DNA from: Gracilaria gracilis
Taxonomy: Eukaryota; Rhodophyta; Florideophyceae; Gracilariales; Gracilariaceae
NCBI GenBank assembly: GCA_030374805.1
Contig: JARGSG010000213.1
Coordinates: 62,001 to 126,000 of the forward strand
Direction: 5' to 3'
Length of the DNA: 64,000 nucleotides
Part shown: positions 32,501 through 42,360 of the stretch, in pieces
Position numbering within the stretch: the first letter of the stretch is position 1
Layout: every line of letters starts with the position of its first letter
The notes under the pieces: generated by a model
Seen by the model: only the letters and a program-made list of their open reading frames with translations
Database searches by the model: none
What the model was told of the DNA's origin: nothing
Made by a program: the position numbers and the translations under genes

Positions 32501-32724
32501 CGTACTCCAGTGCCGACGGAGAAAGCAAACTGGAGTACGCTAGTCTCGTATGGATTCTAGTTATCTTAGACACCAATACAGGCGTCTCAAGACGCGATAT
32601 ATAGCGCCAAAAGCGTTATATATCGCCTATTGGTCTGCAAATATTTACATGTAAAACATCTCGAATCAACACGATACGAGCGTACTCCAGTGCGTTTTGT
32701 CTTTCTACACCTGGAGTACGCTAG
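32497..32724. repeat. Nested foldback element next to the piggyBac end
   Basis: CTAGCGTACTCCAG (32497-32510) is inverted at 32530-32543. The pair recurs at 32679-32690 and 32711-32724, so the outermost and innermost arms can also pair. The centre contains a further imperfect hairpin of GCGATATATAGCGC and GCGTTATATATCGC. The first arm shares CTAG with the piggyBac terminus. Confidence 0.8.
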
Positions 32725-32873
32725 TTCGGTCGAGTTTAAGAACTGGTTACGAAAGCTAGAGGCGTACCAAATTTTGGTGGCACGGGAAAACCAACATCTG
32801 AAGATGTCAATAACGCCTTCGACATCTTCCGGACTATGCAGACGTTACAGCCCTTGTACAACACTTAACTGTA

Positions 32874-34790
32874 CTTACAGCTGTCCCGTCGCGAATCGAC
32901 ACTCGAGGGCTTGTCCGCATGCGCCGTGCGCACGTTGCGTCGAGCATTCCCTTACAAACACACCTTCAATTGCCTTACAGAGATACCTTCAAGACGCCCG
33001 CTCCACGTGTCCTCGAGCTCGCACCCGTTCAATTTCGTCCCAGGAGCGCGATCATCGCGATGATCGCGAAGGCGAAGTACCTTCGTAAATATCGTTGCTA
33101 CATTTACCCTCGTACCTCCGTGCTGGCCGCTACTCCGACACCCCGGCGCAAATTGCTGCCAGCTGGCACGTCGCCGCTCTAATGTCAGTCCAGCATCCCC
33201 GACGGGCTGGGAAGCCAATTAGAACGCCGTGCTCGTACGAGGCGGCGAGCTCGCGAAGACGTGCGGCGCGCAGTTCACCACATCCCACACGGCAGGGGGA
33301 GCGGCCGTCGCGGCCAAGCGTGCGCGCCGAATTGGGTGGCTACGGCGTACCTTCCAGCTCACCGCCACTCCAACACCTCGGCGCACGTCGCCACGAACTC
33401 GCACGTCGCCTGAGCTCACACATCGCCGGGAGCTCGCACGGTGTCTCCAATGTCAGCCCAGAATCCCAGACGGTGGGAAGTCAATTGGAACGCCGTGCGC
33501 CACACTTCGGCGCACGTCGCCGTCAGCTCGCACGCCGCCTCTAATGTAGGCCCAGCATCCCGGGCGATTTGGAAGCCAATTGGAACGCCGTGCGCATAGG
33601 GAGCAGCGAGCTCGCGAAGATGTGCGGCACGCAGCTCACCACGTCCCATACGGCAGGGGTGCAGCCGTCGCGCCAAGTGCGCGCGCTGAATGCGGGCGGA
33701 GGCGTTGGTACAAAAGCCGAACCAAAACTTCTGGACCCATCTACAACTGCTCTTCCCAACCCTCCTCTTCACATCCGCTCTTATACATATCGCTCATCTG
33801 TTGCTCTGGATGGCGATTTACCGGCGCTCTTATCCGCCAGATCGAACCGACTTTGTGACAGGATCTCGAGGCTCTCTGGTTCTTCTGGACGCGTTTCAAC
33901 CGGCCGGGTATCTCATCATCGTATTCGCTGTTGTGATTTTGTTGCTCAAGCTTGTCCGCGCTCCTGCGCTCTCGTTCTTTCCCCATTCGCTCTTGCTTCT
34001 GCACACGCTCTTCTTTTCCCGTCCGCTATTGTACATACTCTCTCTCACTCTCTTGCCACAGGATCGCGCATTTTCTCAGCCTGATACTCGTGGCTTCGAC
34101 CGGCTCTTGGACAGAATCCATCTCTCTTGGAATTGGAACACCATCATGGACGCTTGATGGTTCTTCAAAACAATCTTCCCCTGGTAGGGAAACTCGTCTT
34201 CTTTGTCTCTGTTTCGGTGTTTGGATACTGTTGTGAACTTGGCTGCCGCCGTTTGAGCCGACTGGCGCGCTGACATATGGGGCAGGAACTGTGGATTTGT
34301 ATCACTGCATATTTTTCGTCAGTGCAACACCTCGCATTCATACTTCATGGTCGTCGCCGTCTTTTCGGGTATCGAATATGAACTACATCCACATTCTGGA
34401 TTCCGCAAACCCCCCAAAATTCCGTGATTGTCTACTTCTTTTCTATTCTAGTCGCTGGGCAGGCGCACTGTTCCAGGGGGTTTCCTCTCCACATGTTCAT
34501 CCCGTTGCTCGGGCCTCCCACTGTACATATTGGGTGGGTATTGTGGTAAGGTCTCGGCAGTGGTCGGAGGGGCGCCCCATCGGTTGCATTGTGAAATGTT
34601 TCGTTTTCATTTTGGAACCGTGGACGTAAGGGCCGCTGTCGGGAGGGAATTGTATCAGGTGACCGGTCACTGCTTATTCTTGTAAGTTGCTTGTTTGCTG
34701 CTTTTTCATCACGCTGTTGAGGTGCATATTTGTTTTCGTGTTTCAGGGGTCTAACCTTCCATGTTTGTACTATTCTTCTTCACAGATTTG
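32874..34790. repeat. Mosaic repeat, block A, copy 2
   Basis: Collinear with 12757-14830. CCAGCATCCC-type units lie near 33190, 33457 and 33552, so the inner unit spacing differs from copy 1 (about 266 and 96 bp). The pyrimidine-rich half follows from about 33740. Confidence 0.75.
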
Positions 34791-34798
34791 GAAGCCTT

Positions 34799-35365
34799 TG
34801 TATAACAGAACCATTGTATAACAGAACCCTTGCATAACAGAAATTTTGTATATCACAACATTTGTGCAACAGAACCTTTGTACATCAGAACCTTGTACCA
34901 TACAGCTGTACTATATTCTTCCAATTTCTAACTTCTGACTACAAACTCGCTTAACTTTCAGAAACTAATTTTCTCTTAAATTTCAACCACTATTAGTGGC
35001 CTCATATTTTGTACGCTTTACTGTAACCAATCTGAAAATAACCATGCATCCAAACGGAAGAATCAACAACTTGTATATACTTCGTTTCTATTGCACTGCT
35101 CAACACAAGCGCATGCATCTCCCAATCTCACAGCACGAATCAAACCCCATCTTTTCTGCAAGCCAAACGGTCAAATAAAACTATACTTATACACAACCCT
35201 TTAGTGTTGCCTCGCGCTTTCATATCTTTCCGTCACTTTTCTGTGACAATGTACCCAAAAGTACGAGGATGTGCAGCCAGTAAAACAGCTTTCTTCCGGT
35301 ACACTAGATCTTTCACACAAATGGAGTATGTTTCAGTTGTGATTACATCAAGTTACTAACAAGTA
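34799..35365. repeat. Mosaic repeat, block B, copy 3 (5' part only)
   Basis: Minisatellite (34799-34900) and the following 460 bp match the start of the other two copies. Similarity stops abruptly after ACATCAAGTTACTAAC, where about 340 bp of unrelated sequence, including an AG dinucleotide run near 35585-35608, separates it from block D. Confidence 0.8.
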
Positions 35366-35704
35366 GGACAGGGGTTCTGAACGACGTCGGCCACTACCTT
35401 CTGCGATGCCCTAGGAGAACGTTTATGTCTACCTTCTCGTCGAGAACGCCATGAACAATCCCTTGCTAGTATAGTCAGAAAGTGGCCCGCTAGAGTGTTG
35501 GCTTTCCTTGTGACAGAGCTTTTCTTTGAACATGAACGTTCCGCACCAACCCATATTAAAGCTAGTCCGATCATAAAAGAGAAAAAGAGAGAGAGAGAGA
35601 GAGAGACTGGCTCGGTATAGACGGTGACCACCCGGGAGAAAAGTCAGCTTTTTCGAACTATTTTCCATCCCTGACACGATCCAAATCGAACAAACATACT
35701 GTAT

Positions 35705-36005
35705 GGTAGTTGGCACTCATCTGCGCTGTGCACTCTTGCGCATTCCTAACCCGTGCCAATCGTAAACATGGTCTTGTGAGAAACATTAGGTAGAGAAAGA
35801 TGTAAGGTGTTTATAATTTAATCTACTCTTCTTTCATGGGAACCCACACCTATGCGTAACGCCTTCGCACTATGCGCACTCCCTCATGGCCTCCGTCCCG
35901 ACCACATGCTGCACCGGAACCACCTCGTTCCTCGTCCCTGCTACGCTTCCTACCTCCAGCTGGTCGCCGCGGAGCATGGTCGTCCTCCCGCACCTGGCGT
36001 CGGTG
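35705..36005. repeat. Mosaic repeat, block D, copy 2
   Basis: Matches 23530-23860. Here block D lies downstream of a truncated block B, whereas at 23.5 kb it lies directly upstream of a full block B. Confidence 0.75.
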
Positions 36006-36531
36006 TATGGCCTTCGTGCTGCAGGAAATGGCACGCACAAGCAACTGCAAACCGTCCTGCGCTTCTTTCGCAGTCCGTGCCGCTTCCTTCGCCAGGCACG
36101 CGACACACATCCCGGCAATCGCTGCACTGCTCGACATCAGCTTCCCGCAGCATTTCAAATGTGGCTTCGTCCACCGCTTTTGGTTCCCCGAGCCCCCTCA
36201 GGAAGATCTCGGCGACGGCCTGCGCGTGCCTGTACTTCTGGTCCGCTTCAAGACCGTACTCTACAACGCGATTCAGTAGGAGATCGCCCTTCAACTTTTC
36301 AATGCCGCGAGGCAATGGATTTGAATGTTTCGCCCAAAAGGGCCGAATCTGATCGCAGGTACCTTTGACCACATCGCTGAACCAGAGCAACACCTGCAGC
36401 AGGTCATTTGCTTCTGCACCCAGCTGCTTATCATCCTTGTCGTTGTACAACGATGTGCCGCTCGAGAACACTGTGCGCGACGACAATGCGTACAGGTGAA
36501 GTTGTAGCAACACCGTCACGACGGAATTCAT
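35950..36531 (-). CDS. Possible small helical protein, unrecognised
   Basis: 193 codons from the ATG at 36531, the downstream part of a longer frame whose upstream section is low-complexity. Residues 1-25 are moderately hydrophobic. Residues 26-120 look like a normal soluble helical protein (for example LLQVLLWFSDVVKGTCDQIRPFW, AVAEIFLRGLGEPKAVDE). The last third overlaps block D and alternative frames there carry a basic nuclear-localisation-like stretch, so the true C-terminus may be in another frame (35850-36158). No family recognised; may belong to the repeat element. Confidence 0.4.
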   Translation of the reverse strand: MNSVVTVLLQLHLYALSSRTVFSSGTSLYNDKDDKQLGAEANDLLQVLLWFSDVVKGTCDQIRPFWAKHSNPLPRGIEKLKGDLLLNRVVEYGLEADQKYRHAQAVAEIFLRGLGEPKAVDEATFEMLREADVEQCSDCRDVCRVPGEGSGTDCERSAGRFAVACACHFLQHEGHTPTPGAGGRPCSAATSWR

Positions 36532-36532
36532 T

Positions 36533-36840
36533 AGGGGAGCGGGAGTAACGAGTAGTGGTGGGTGGTAGCGAGGCAGTTGGGTTGTGGAGCGGGGGTAACG
36601 AGTAGTGGTGGGGCGTAGTGAGGGATTGTAGAGGTATGAGGGAGTAGGAAAGTGGGCTGGGTGCTTTTGGGGGGTAGGGAAGTGGCTGGGGTCTTGTGGT
36701 GGATTGAAGTGGGGTTGGGTGGGGGATTGATGTGTGGTATAATGGGAAATTGGGTTAGGGTGAGGTAGGGTAGTAGTCTGAGGTTTGGTGTGGTAGTAGG
36801 GTGGGATAAGTTGGGGAAATGTGGTGTGCGAGGGCGGTTG
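36533..36840. repeat. G/T-rich strand-asymmetric tract
   Basis: About 300 bp whose plus strand is almost free of C and rich in GGG runs, with units such as GAGTAGTGGTGGG and one GGGTTAGGG. It is capable of forming G-quadruplexes. The minus strand reads as a Pro/Thr/His-rich open frame that is probably a by-product of composition. Confidence 0.8.
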
Positions 36841-37044
36841 TAAAGCAAGTTGTTCAGGTGCGGCCGCCTTGTACGGCGAACCAGTGTGGATCGGTGTTGA
36901 CAATGAGCAATCGGAAATTGAGGGGATCACCCCTCTCCTGGTTGCTCCCACGGTGCGGATGATGCCAGAATTCATCGCAGAGCAAGCGCATGCGCGGCAA
37001 ACGGCAGTGCAGAGGAGACTCCCTCCTTGTAGCCTTGTCTTAAA

Positions 37045-37112
37045 GGATGCTGATAATGCTGACAATGCTGACAATGCTGACAATGCTGACAATGCTGACA
37101 ATGCTGACAATG
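37045..37112. repeat. 9-bp minisatellite (ATGCTGACA)
   Basis: About 7.5 tandem units of a 9-bp repeat. It encodes Ala-Leu-Ser repeats on the minus strand and Asn-Ala-Asp on the plus strand. Confidence 0.9.
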
Positions 37113-37302
37113 ATGCGGTGAACGGTGCATTTAATGATCTGCATTGATCTGCATTGGTTGTTTTCCAGGAAGGAGCCGAAGAAGTTCGACGATCTCACCG
37201 TAAATGAAGGTACAGAGCTCTGTGAGGAATAAACGGCTGTACGAGACGCACATAGCGTCACGCCTGTGACAAATGATGTCGTAATTTATGTCCCGTGTGT
37301 TA

Positions 37303-37470
37303 ATACCGGAGCGCCTCATGCAAGGCAGAAGTGCCACATGTGGCCATGTATGTGTTGCACGTGTGTGTCGTGCTCCGTAGCCTGCGCAGGAACGAATGAA
37401 TTGCACTGCACTCGGCCGGCAGCGTCATCCCGCCGACGGAGGGCAGCGAGCATTCCTGGCATCCAATCAG
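37303..37470 (-). repeat. Mosaic repeat, block C, copy 2 (inverted)
   Basis: Reverse complement of the 22830-22995 block, with scattered substitutions. Confidence 0.8.
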
Positions 37471-38965
37471 TCCTACCGCGCTCGCTACATGGTAGGATCC
37501 CCCAGGCTCTGCCGTCCCGGGCCACCGCACCAACTTCGAACAGGCTCCGCGCGCCAAAACTCTGGCCTTACTATTCGCCTAAAGATCTGCGGTGACGCAG
37601 GGGCCGGACCCAGACATCATTTCTGTGCCTTGAGGCTGTGCTACCGCCCCCTGTTCTGTCGCTCTTTTACCCAGCTTCTCTCAACGAGCGCGCTTGATTG
37701 TCTCGACGTTTTGCACTTTCTCTTTTTTTTGCATCTGCATTTGCCGTTGCTTTTCCCGCTCTCCCATATTAACAAACCTGTTACATTTGCGCGCGTAACC
37801 TGCATTATCAATGATCAGCCCACTAAACTACAAAGCAAATTGAACTCAGAGCTTATCTATGATAGTCAAGTGCTTTACAAATTTTTGTCTCAGGTTATTT
37901 TTTTCCACGTATTGCGGGCATCGCATTGCTTGAACTTTGAATTTTTCGCCATACGCTGCAATGGCCATTTTTTGCATTAGTTCAGTTAGACCTCAGTGAC
38001 ACGTGGGTCTACCTGTGCGCCTTGCTTGCTGCATTTCATTCAATTAACATTCCCTTTTTTTAATTTCTAATCGCAAAGCTGCTACTGGGTGGAAAACTGG
38101 CAGTCAGCTCAATATGCCAAGCCAATTCTGGCATATTCAGCTAGAATAGCAGCAAGGGCTGGTGTTCTGGAAATCCACCACAATTGCTGGGACACTGGCA
38201 ATTCGTGACGCTTATACATAGAATACTCAGATTTTATTCAAACACAGTAGTAATACTTAATATTTTTCTTTAAAAAAATGCGCCGTGTCACACGGCGCAT
38301 TTTGCTTTCTTTTAGGAGGCACTCTGTGTTTGGATCATTTGACTGCCAACAAGTTACAAAACAAGGCAAACAAGCATATATAATATGCCTCATTCTTGGA
38401 TGTGTAGTGCTATGGGCCCAAAACATCATTATGCTCCCCACTAACTGCCACATTTAGTATTTATATTTTGGTACTATGAACAGTTAAACTTGTGAACATT
38501 TTTGTCGACAAACTGCGTTTTTTTTGCAGTTAATAATACTATGAAAATTGAAACATGTGCATCCATTTGTCTCTGCAATTAGTAAACTATTTTCTCTTTG
38601 GGCAATTGAAAAATCTGTTTGACTTTCGTAAAATTTGGACACCATAATTTACCTGTTCTATTGTAAAGGTAACGCCCTCTAACACTATCGGATCTTTGCG
38701 ATTTTGTTACGGAAAGTTTGCTTCTCTAAACGCCGATTTATTTTAGCTAAACCTTCCTTGCTCATGACATAATTTCCTCATGCCCGCACAGGAAACTGCG
38801 TCGGTGAACGCTTATATATAGTAGAGCATCTTTTCTTCTCATTTGCGTATTTCAAAGTTAAATAACAGTACAAAAGTATCTATATCACCTTAGTCACTTT
38901 CTAATTTACCAATATTTAAGTTTTAACCCTTGTCGACTTTGATCATCGTACTCCTACACAACTTA
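37471..38965. other. AT-rich spacer; no gene recognised
   Basis: Contains a 13-bp-armed hairpin at 38275-38303 (AAAATGCGCCGTG, 3-base loop) but no coding sequence I can support. The 194-codon plus frame at 37396-37980 has no recognisable features. Confidence 0.45.
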
Positions 38966-39816
38966 TGAAGGACAACAATTTTTGGAGGCGATTTGAGGTA
39001 CTTAGTTAATTTCCGCATCATGCGTTAGTAGATATATATGAGCTACACCGCTACTAGCGTTTCGCCTTGCTGAGGTAGTTTCCACACATGTACACGTAAA
39101 TTTCAGGGCTCGAGGCGGCGTTTAGCGGGTGTGAATGGCACACGTGTAGCACGGATATGCCGGAGGCAGTGCACTCAGAATTGCCGTATTTATTTAGATA
39201 TTTTATAGATTATTTCGCCGGCGCACCCACTGTCAGTGGTGCACCGAGCTCAGTATTTAGAGGGTTGAGCACCGCTCCCCCAAGTAAACTGCCCCTTGCC
39301 AAGCAAGAGCTTCTGGCTCTAACTATCACGCCTTTGCGGTTTGTTCACCTCCAAGTGGAGTGACGACTGCGTTGTTCACGTATAGTTACCCACCCTTGTG
39401 GCGCTCACAGTATAACCCCTATTTGTGTGTCTCGTTTCGACCTATTGTCGTATATTCGTCCCTGTATTGGGTGTGCTTTATTCTCTCTCTCTCTTCCCCA
39501 CTCTGTTGGTTTGATTTCTCCTCTTTTTGGGTTTGCCTTTTTGCCCTGTTCTCAGTGGCCCGTTTCCGACACCTTGTCGTTGCCGTGCTACTCTCTTTCG
39601 AGGACTCATCTCGTGACCGTGTGAACACGTGGATCTCTACCGACTACTAATCAGCCTAACGCTCCGACGCTTGTCGTGATGGTTTGACCTCGGATTTACA
39701 CCCGGCTTAGCTGTGTCATTCCCGGAGTGCTCCGTTCGCTGTGCTGCCCTGTCGAGGGGAAGATTCCGAACGTCTTCGTGAGCCTGCGCATTTCCCACCA
39801 AAGGCGTTGCTCCACA
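38966..39816 (+). repeat. 5' LTR of the gypsy element
   Basis: 851 bp, starting TGAAGGACAACA and ending GCTCCACA. Matches the 3' LTR from end to end with scattered substitutions. Confidence 0.92.
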
Positions 39817-39818
39817 AG

Positions 39819-39830
39819 TGGTCTCCCGAC
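39819..39830 (+). promoter_or_regulatory. Primer-binding site
   Basis: TGGTCTCCCGAC begins two bases after the 5' LTR and starts with TGG, complementary to the CCA end of a tRNA. The tRNA was not identified. Confidence 0.5.
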
Positions 39831-39976
39831 TTAGAAACGACTAGTTTTGTCGGAAGATTCACTCGTGAATTCACTCGTGGCGAGGTTAGTCCTTTCGCCC
39901 TTGTCTCCATTTGGAAGTTCACTGGAAGTCCCAGCCAATTGGCTGTTGATTATCCCGTTGTACGGTTGTTCTTGCC

Positions 39977-42360
39977 ATGACGCTGTCAGATCGTCCGAAG
40001 ACACGCAGTCAGACTGGAAGATCGGATCCACAACTTCCGTCACGGATCCCCACCCGTCCATGGTCCCGGACCGAAGGGATGCCGGCTACTGAAGCTGTGC
40101 CGACGACCACTCGACTTCCGCCAACGTCGTTGATCAACCCTCCTCGAGGTGATGGACCGGCTCCTGCCGGTGCTGGTCTTGCCCCTATAGTAGGAGGTAC
40201 GGTACCTTCCGTAGCTCCCACTCCGGAGGCACCTCTGAGGGCTACTGTCAATGACACCCCCCACTTAACTGTGGAAGAGCAGTTCCGCTCTGTGCGGGCT
40301 GCCCATGCTACCCTTGCTAAGGAGTTGTCGCTACTTCGAAAGAATGTGGATGACACTGCTTTGCAGGACTTTTCTGAGGATCTCCGCGTATTGCGTGGTG
40401 ATGTCAACTCCCTCTTGGAAGCTTTCGGAGAACCCGCCAATCTCGTGGAGGACGTGGCTGAGAAGTTTACTCGCCTCCGCGCCCGTCTAGAAACGCTGGA
40501 ACAAACTGTCCTGGTTGGAGCCAACCGCAGGGCTGAGCCGGTTGCTGTTTCACACCGTGACAAGAAGGTCGGTGGATCCAAAGCACGCAAAGAGCGGAAG
40601 AACTACGACTCTGATTCGTCAGCATCTTCTCTTTCTTCCGGCCGGTCAACCGGGTCTGATTCGTCTGACTCGTCGGTAGAAGAAGCCCCTCGTGAGCGTT
40701 CGTCACGCCCAAAGCGGTCATCAGCCACCCAAGGTGAGATACGCGCCCGCTCGAAGGGAAGGAATCACTCCGGATTAAAAGAGTTGTAGCCTACCAATCT
40801 GCTCTACAAGAAGCTGTTGTCATACCGGTATTACCGTTTGGAGGACTCCTCATTGGATAGAACTCCCCCTGGGACGGGAAAGGTCAAAGATTGTATCAAA
40901 CGGATGCAGCTGTCGCTCCCTAATCAACTGTTTACAGGCGATGATCCCATCTTGGTGTTGGATTTTCTATCACGCTTTGTAGCGGAAGCTGACATCCTTG
41001 AGATGAATGAAGGACAGGCGTTTGTCGCGCTGCCCTATTTTCTACGCGGACTTGCGGAAGACCAGTACAACTCTGTAAGAGGTTCATCTCGCGCCTCTGA
41101 AGGAGGGGTTACTTGCTGGCCTGAAGCAGTTCAGTATCTACTGAGGTCCTATGCCCCTGGTACCGCCATCCAGTCGGCTATCCTCGCTCTGAGAGACACC
41201 AAACAACGCCCTGGCGAAACGGAAATCGATTACTCGGTGCGCCTGAATAGAGCCTTCCACCGATGTGGCAATGTTAATTCCGCTCAAGAGCGTTGTACCA
41301 TGTTCGTTGATGGACTAGACCCGGCTATACCGACCCTAGTGGCCCATCGCCGTGAAGAGAACCGTAAGACTACGTACTTGGAACTGGTGCAGTATGCACG
41401 CACCGAAGGCGATGCGCTACGCGCACGAGTCCCGGGTACCCGGTTGAAGTCCGCTAAAGCGTTGATGTTGGAATCAAGAACCCCGTCGGCGTCAATGCTG
41501 GCTGAGGAACACTCCAATAAGGAGTATGATCAGGTGCACTTTGCCCGTAGCGACGTGCTTCCAATCACGACAACGAAGCTTCCCTCTACCACGGAGGCCT
41601 CGTTTCAAACGGCTCCGGACGATACACTGCTTTATGCAGATTCGAACCGAGTTCGACCGCCTCGACTGTCATATGAGAACGGTGGAACCCGGGCCTCACG
41701 GCCTGGCTGGCAAGCTTCCCGCCCAGCGGTGCGATTCTCGAATACTCGGAACGTCAATGGCATTGTTGGATTGATCTGTCACCTCTGCTATACGCGAGGG
41801 CATACTTCTCCGCAGTGGGTTTTAACCATGCGTGAATGGGCGCAAGTCATTGCCAACTACGAAGCCCTCTACCCTGAAGAGAAGGCTTCCGTTCCGTTGG
41901 CATCGTACATCCGCGCGAAGATAGATATTCCACGCACAATTGCGGCTCCGATTGCGCAGAACATGGTGACCTCTGGAGACGTGAATTCAGAACACCTTGG
42001 TGTTTTTCGTCGACCGTGGATACGGGTAAGAAATAACCGGTTCCCGGATAGACTTATGGTGATGGCCAAGCGCAATTACAAGGTCTATGCCGACCTTGGC
42101 CTTTCACCCCAGTTTATGGTGCGTCATCTCACTGTATTAGATACAGGCGCAGGTCCAAACTTCATTGTTGAGACAGCATTGCCACCCGCCTTACGGTCAC
42201 ACACTCGCCGTGGCGACATTCCTGACGTCGCGGACGCGAATAACAACCCGTTGTCAACGGTAGGATACATCGAGTTGGTAATCCGCTTGGGCTCATGCTT
42301 GGTGAAGCTCGACTTTGTCGTTTGTCGGTCCCTGGCCGCCCCAGTCATTTTTGGGTTGTG
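39977..42360 (+). pseudogene. gag-protease region of the gypsy element (one in-frame stop)
   Basis: Frame from the ATG at 39977 to the TGA at 42358-42360, interrupted by a TAG at 40787-40789. The N-terminal 270 residues are Pro/Ser-rich with a coiled-coil-like stretch. After the stop a capsid-like domain follows (FTGDDPILVLDFLSRF, ALPYFLRGL, FHRCGNV, DGLDPAIPTLV). The nucleocapsid zinc knuckle reads CHLCYTRGHTSPQW: spacing is as in CX2CX4HX4C, but the final Cys is Trp. An aspartic protease follows with active site LDTGA near 42137. The frame closes inside the protease C-terminus at a T5 run (42348-42352), where the pol frame must be entered. Confidence 0.85.

Noticed and set aside
29640..32510. 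TTAA target duplication for the piggyBac element
   Set aside because: No TTAA is present at the ends of the 11-bp inverted repeat; the claim was not made.
13752..34157. Hydrophobic ORF similar in both copies of block A (13752-14006 and 33690-34157)
   Set aside because: The proteins look alike, but by-eye codon comparison shows changes spread over all codon positions (about 7 third-position among 20), as in neutral DNA; copy 1 also stops early.
36532..37110. N-terminal extension of the 386-codon minus frame with Ala-Leu-Ser and Pro/Thr repeats
   Set aside because: It is produced by the 9-bp minisatellite and the G/T-rich tract, not by protein-like sequence.
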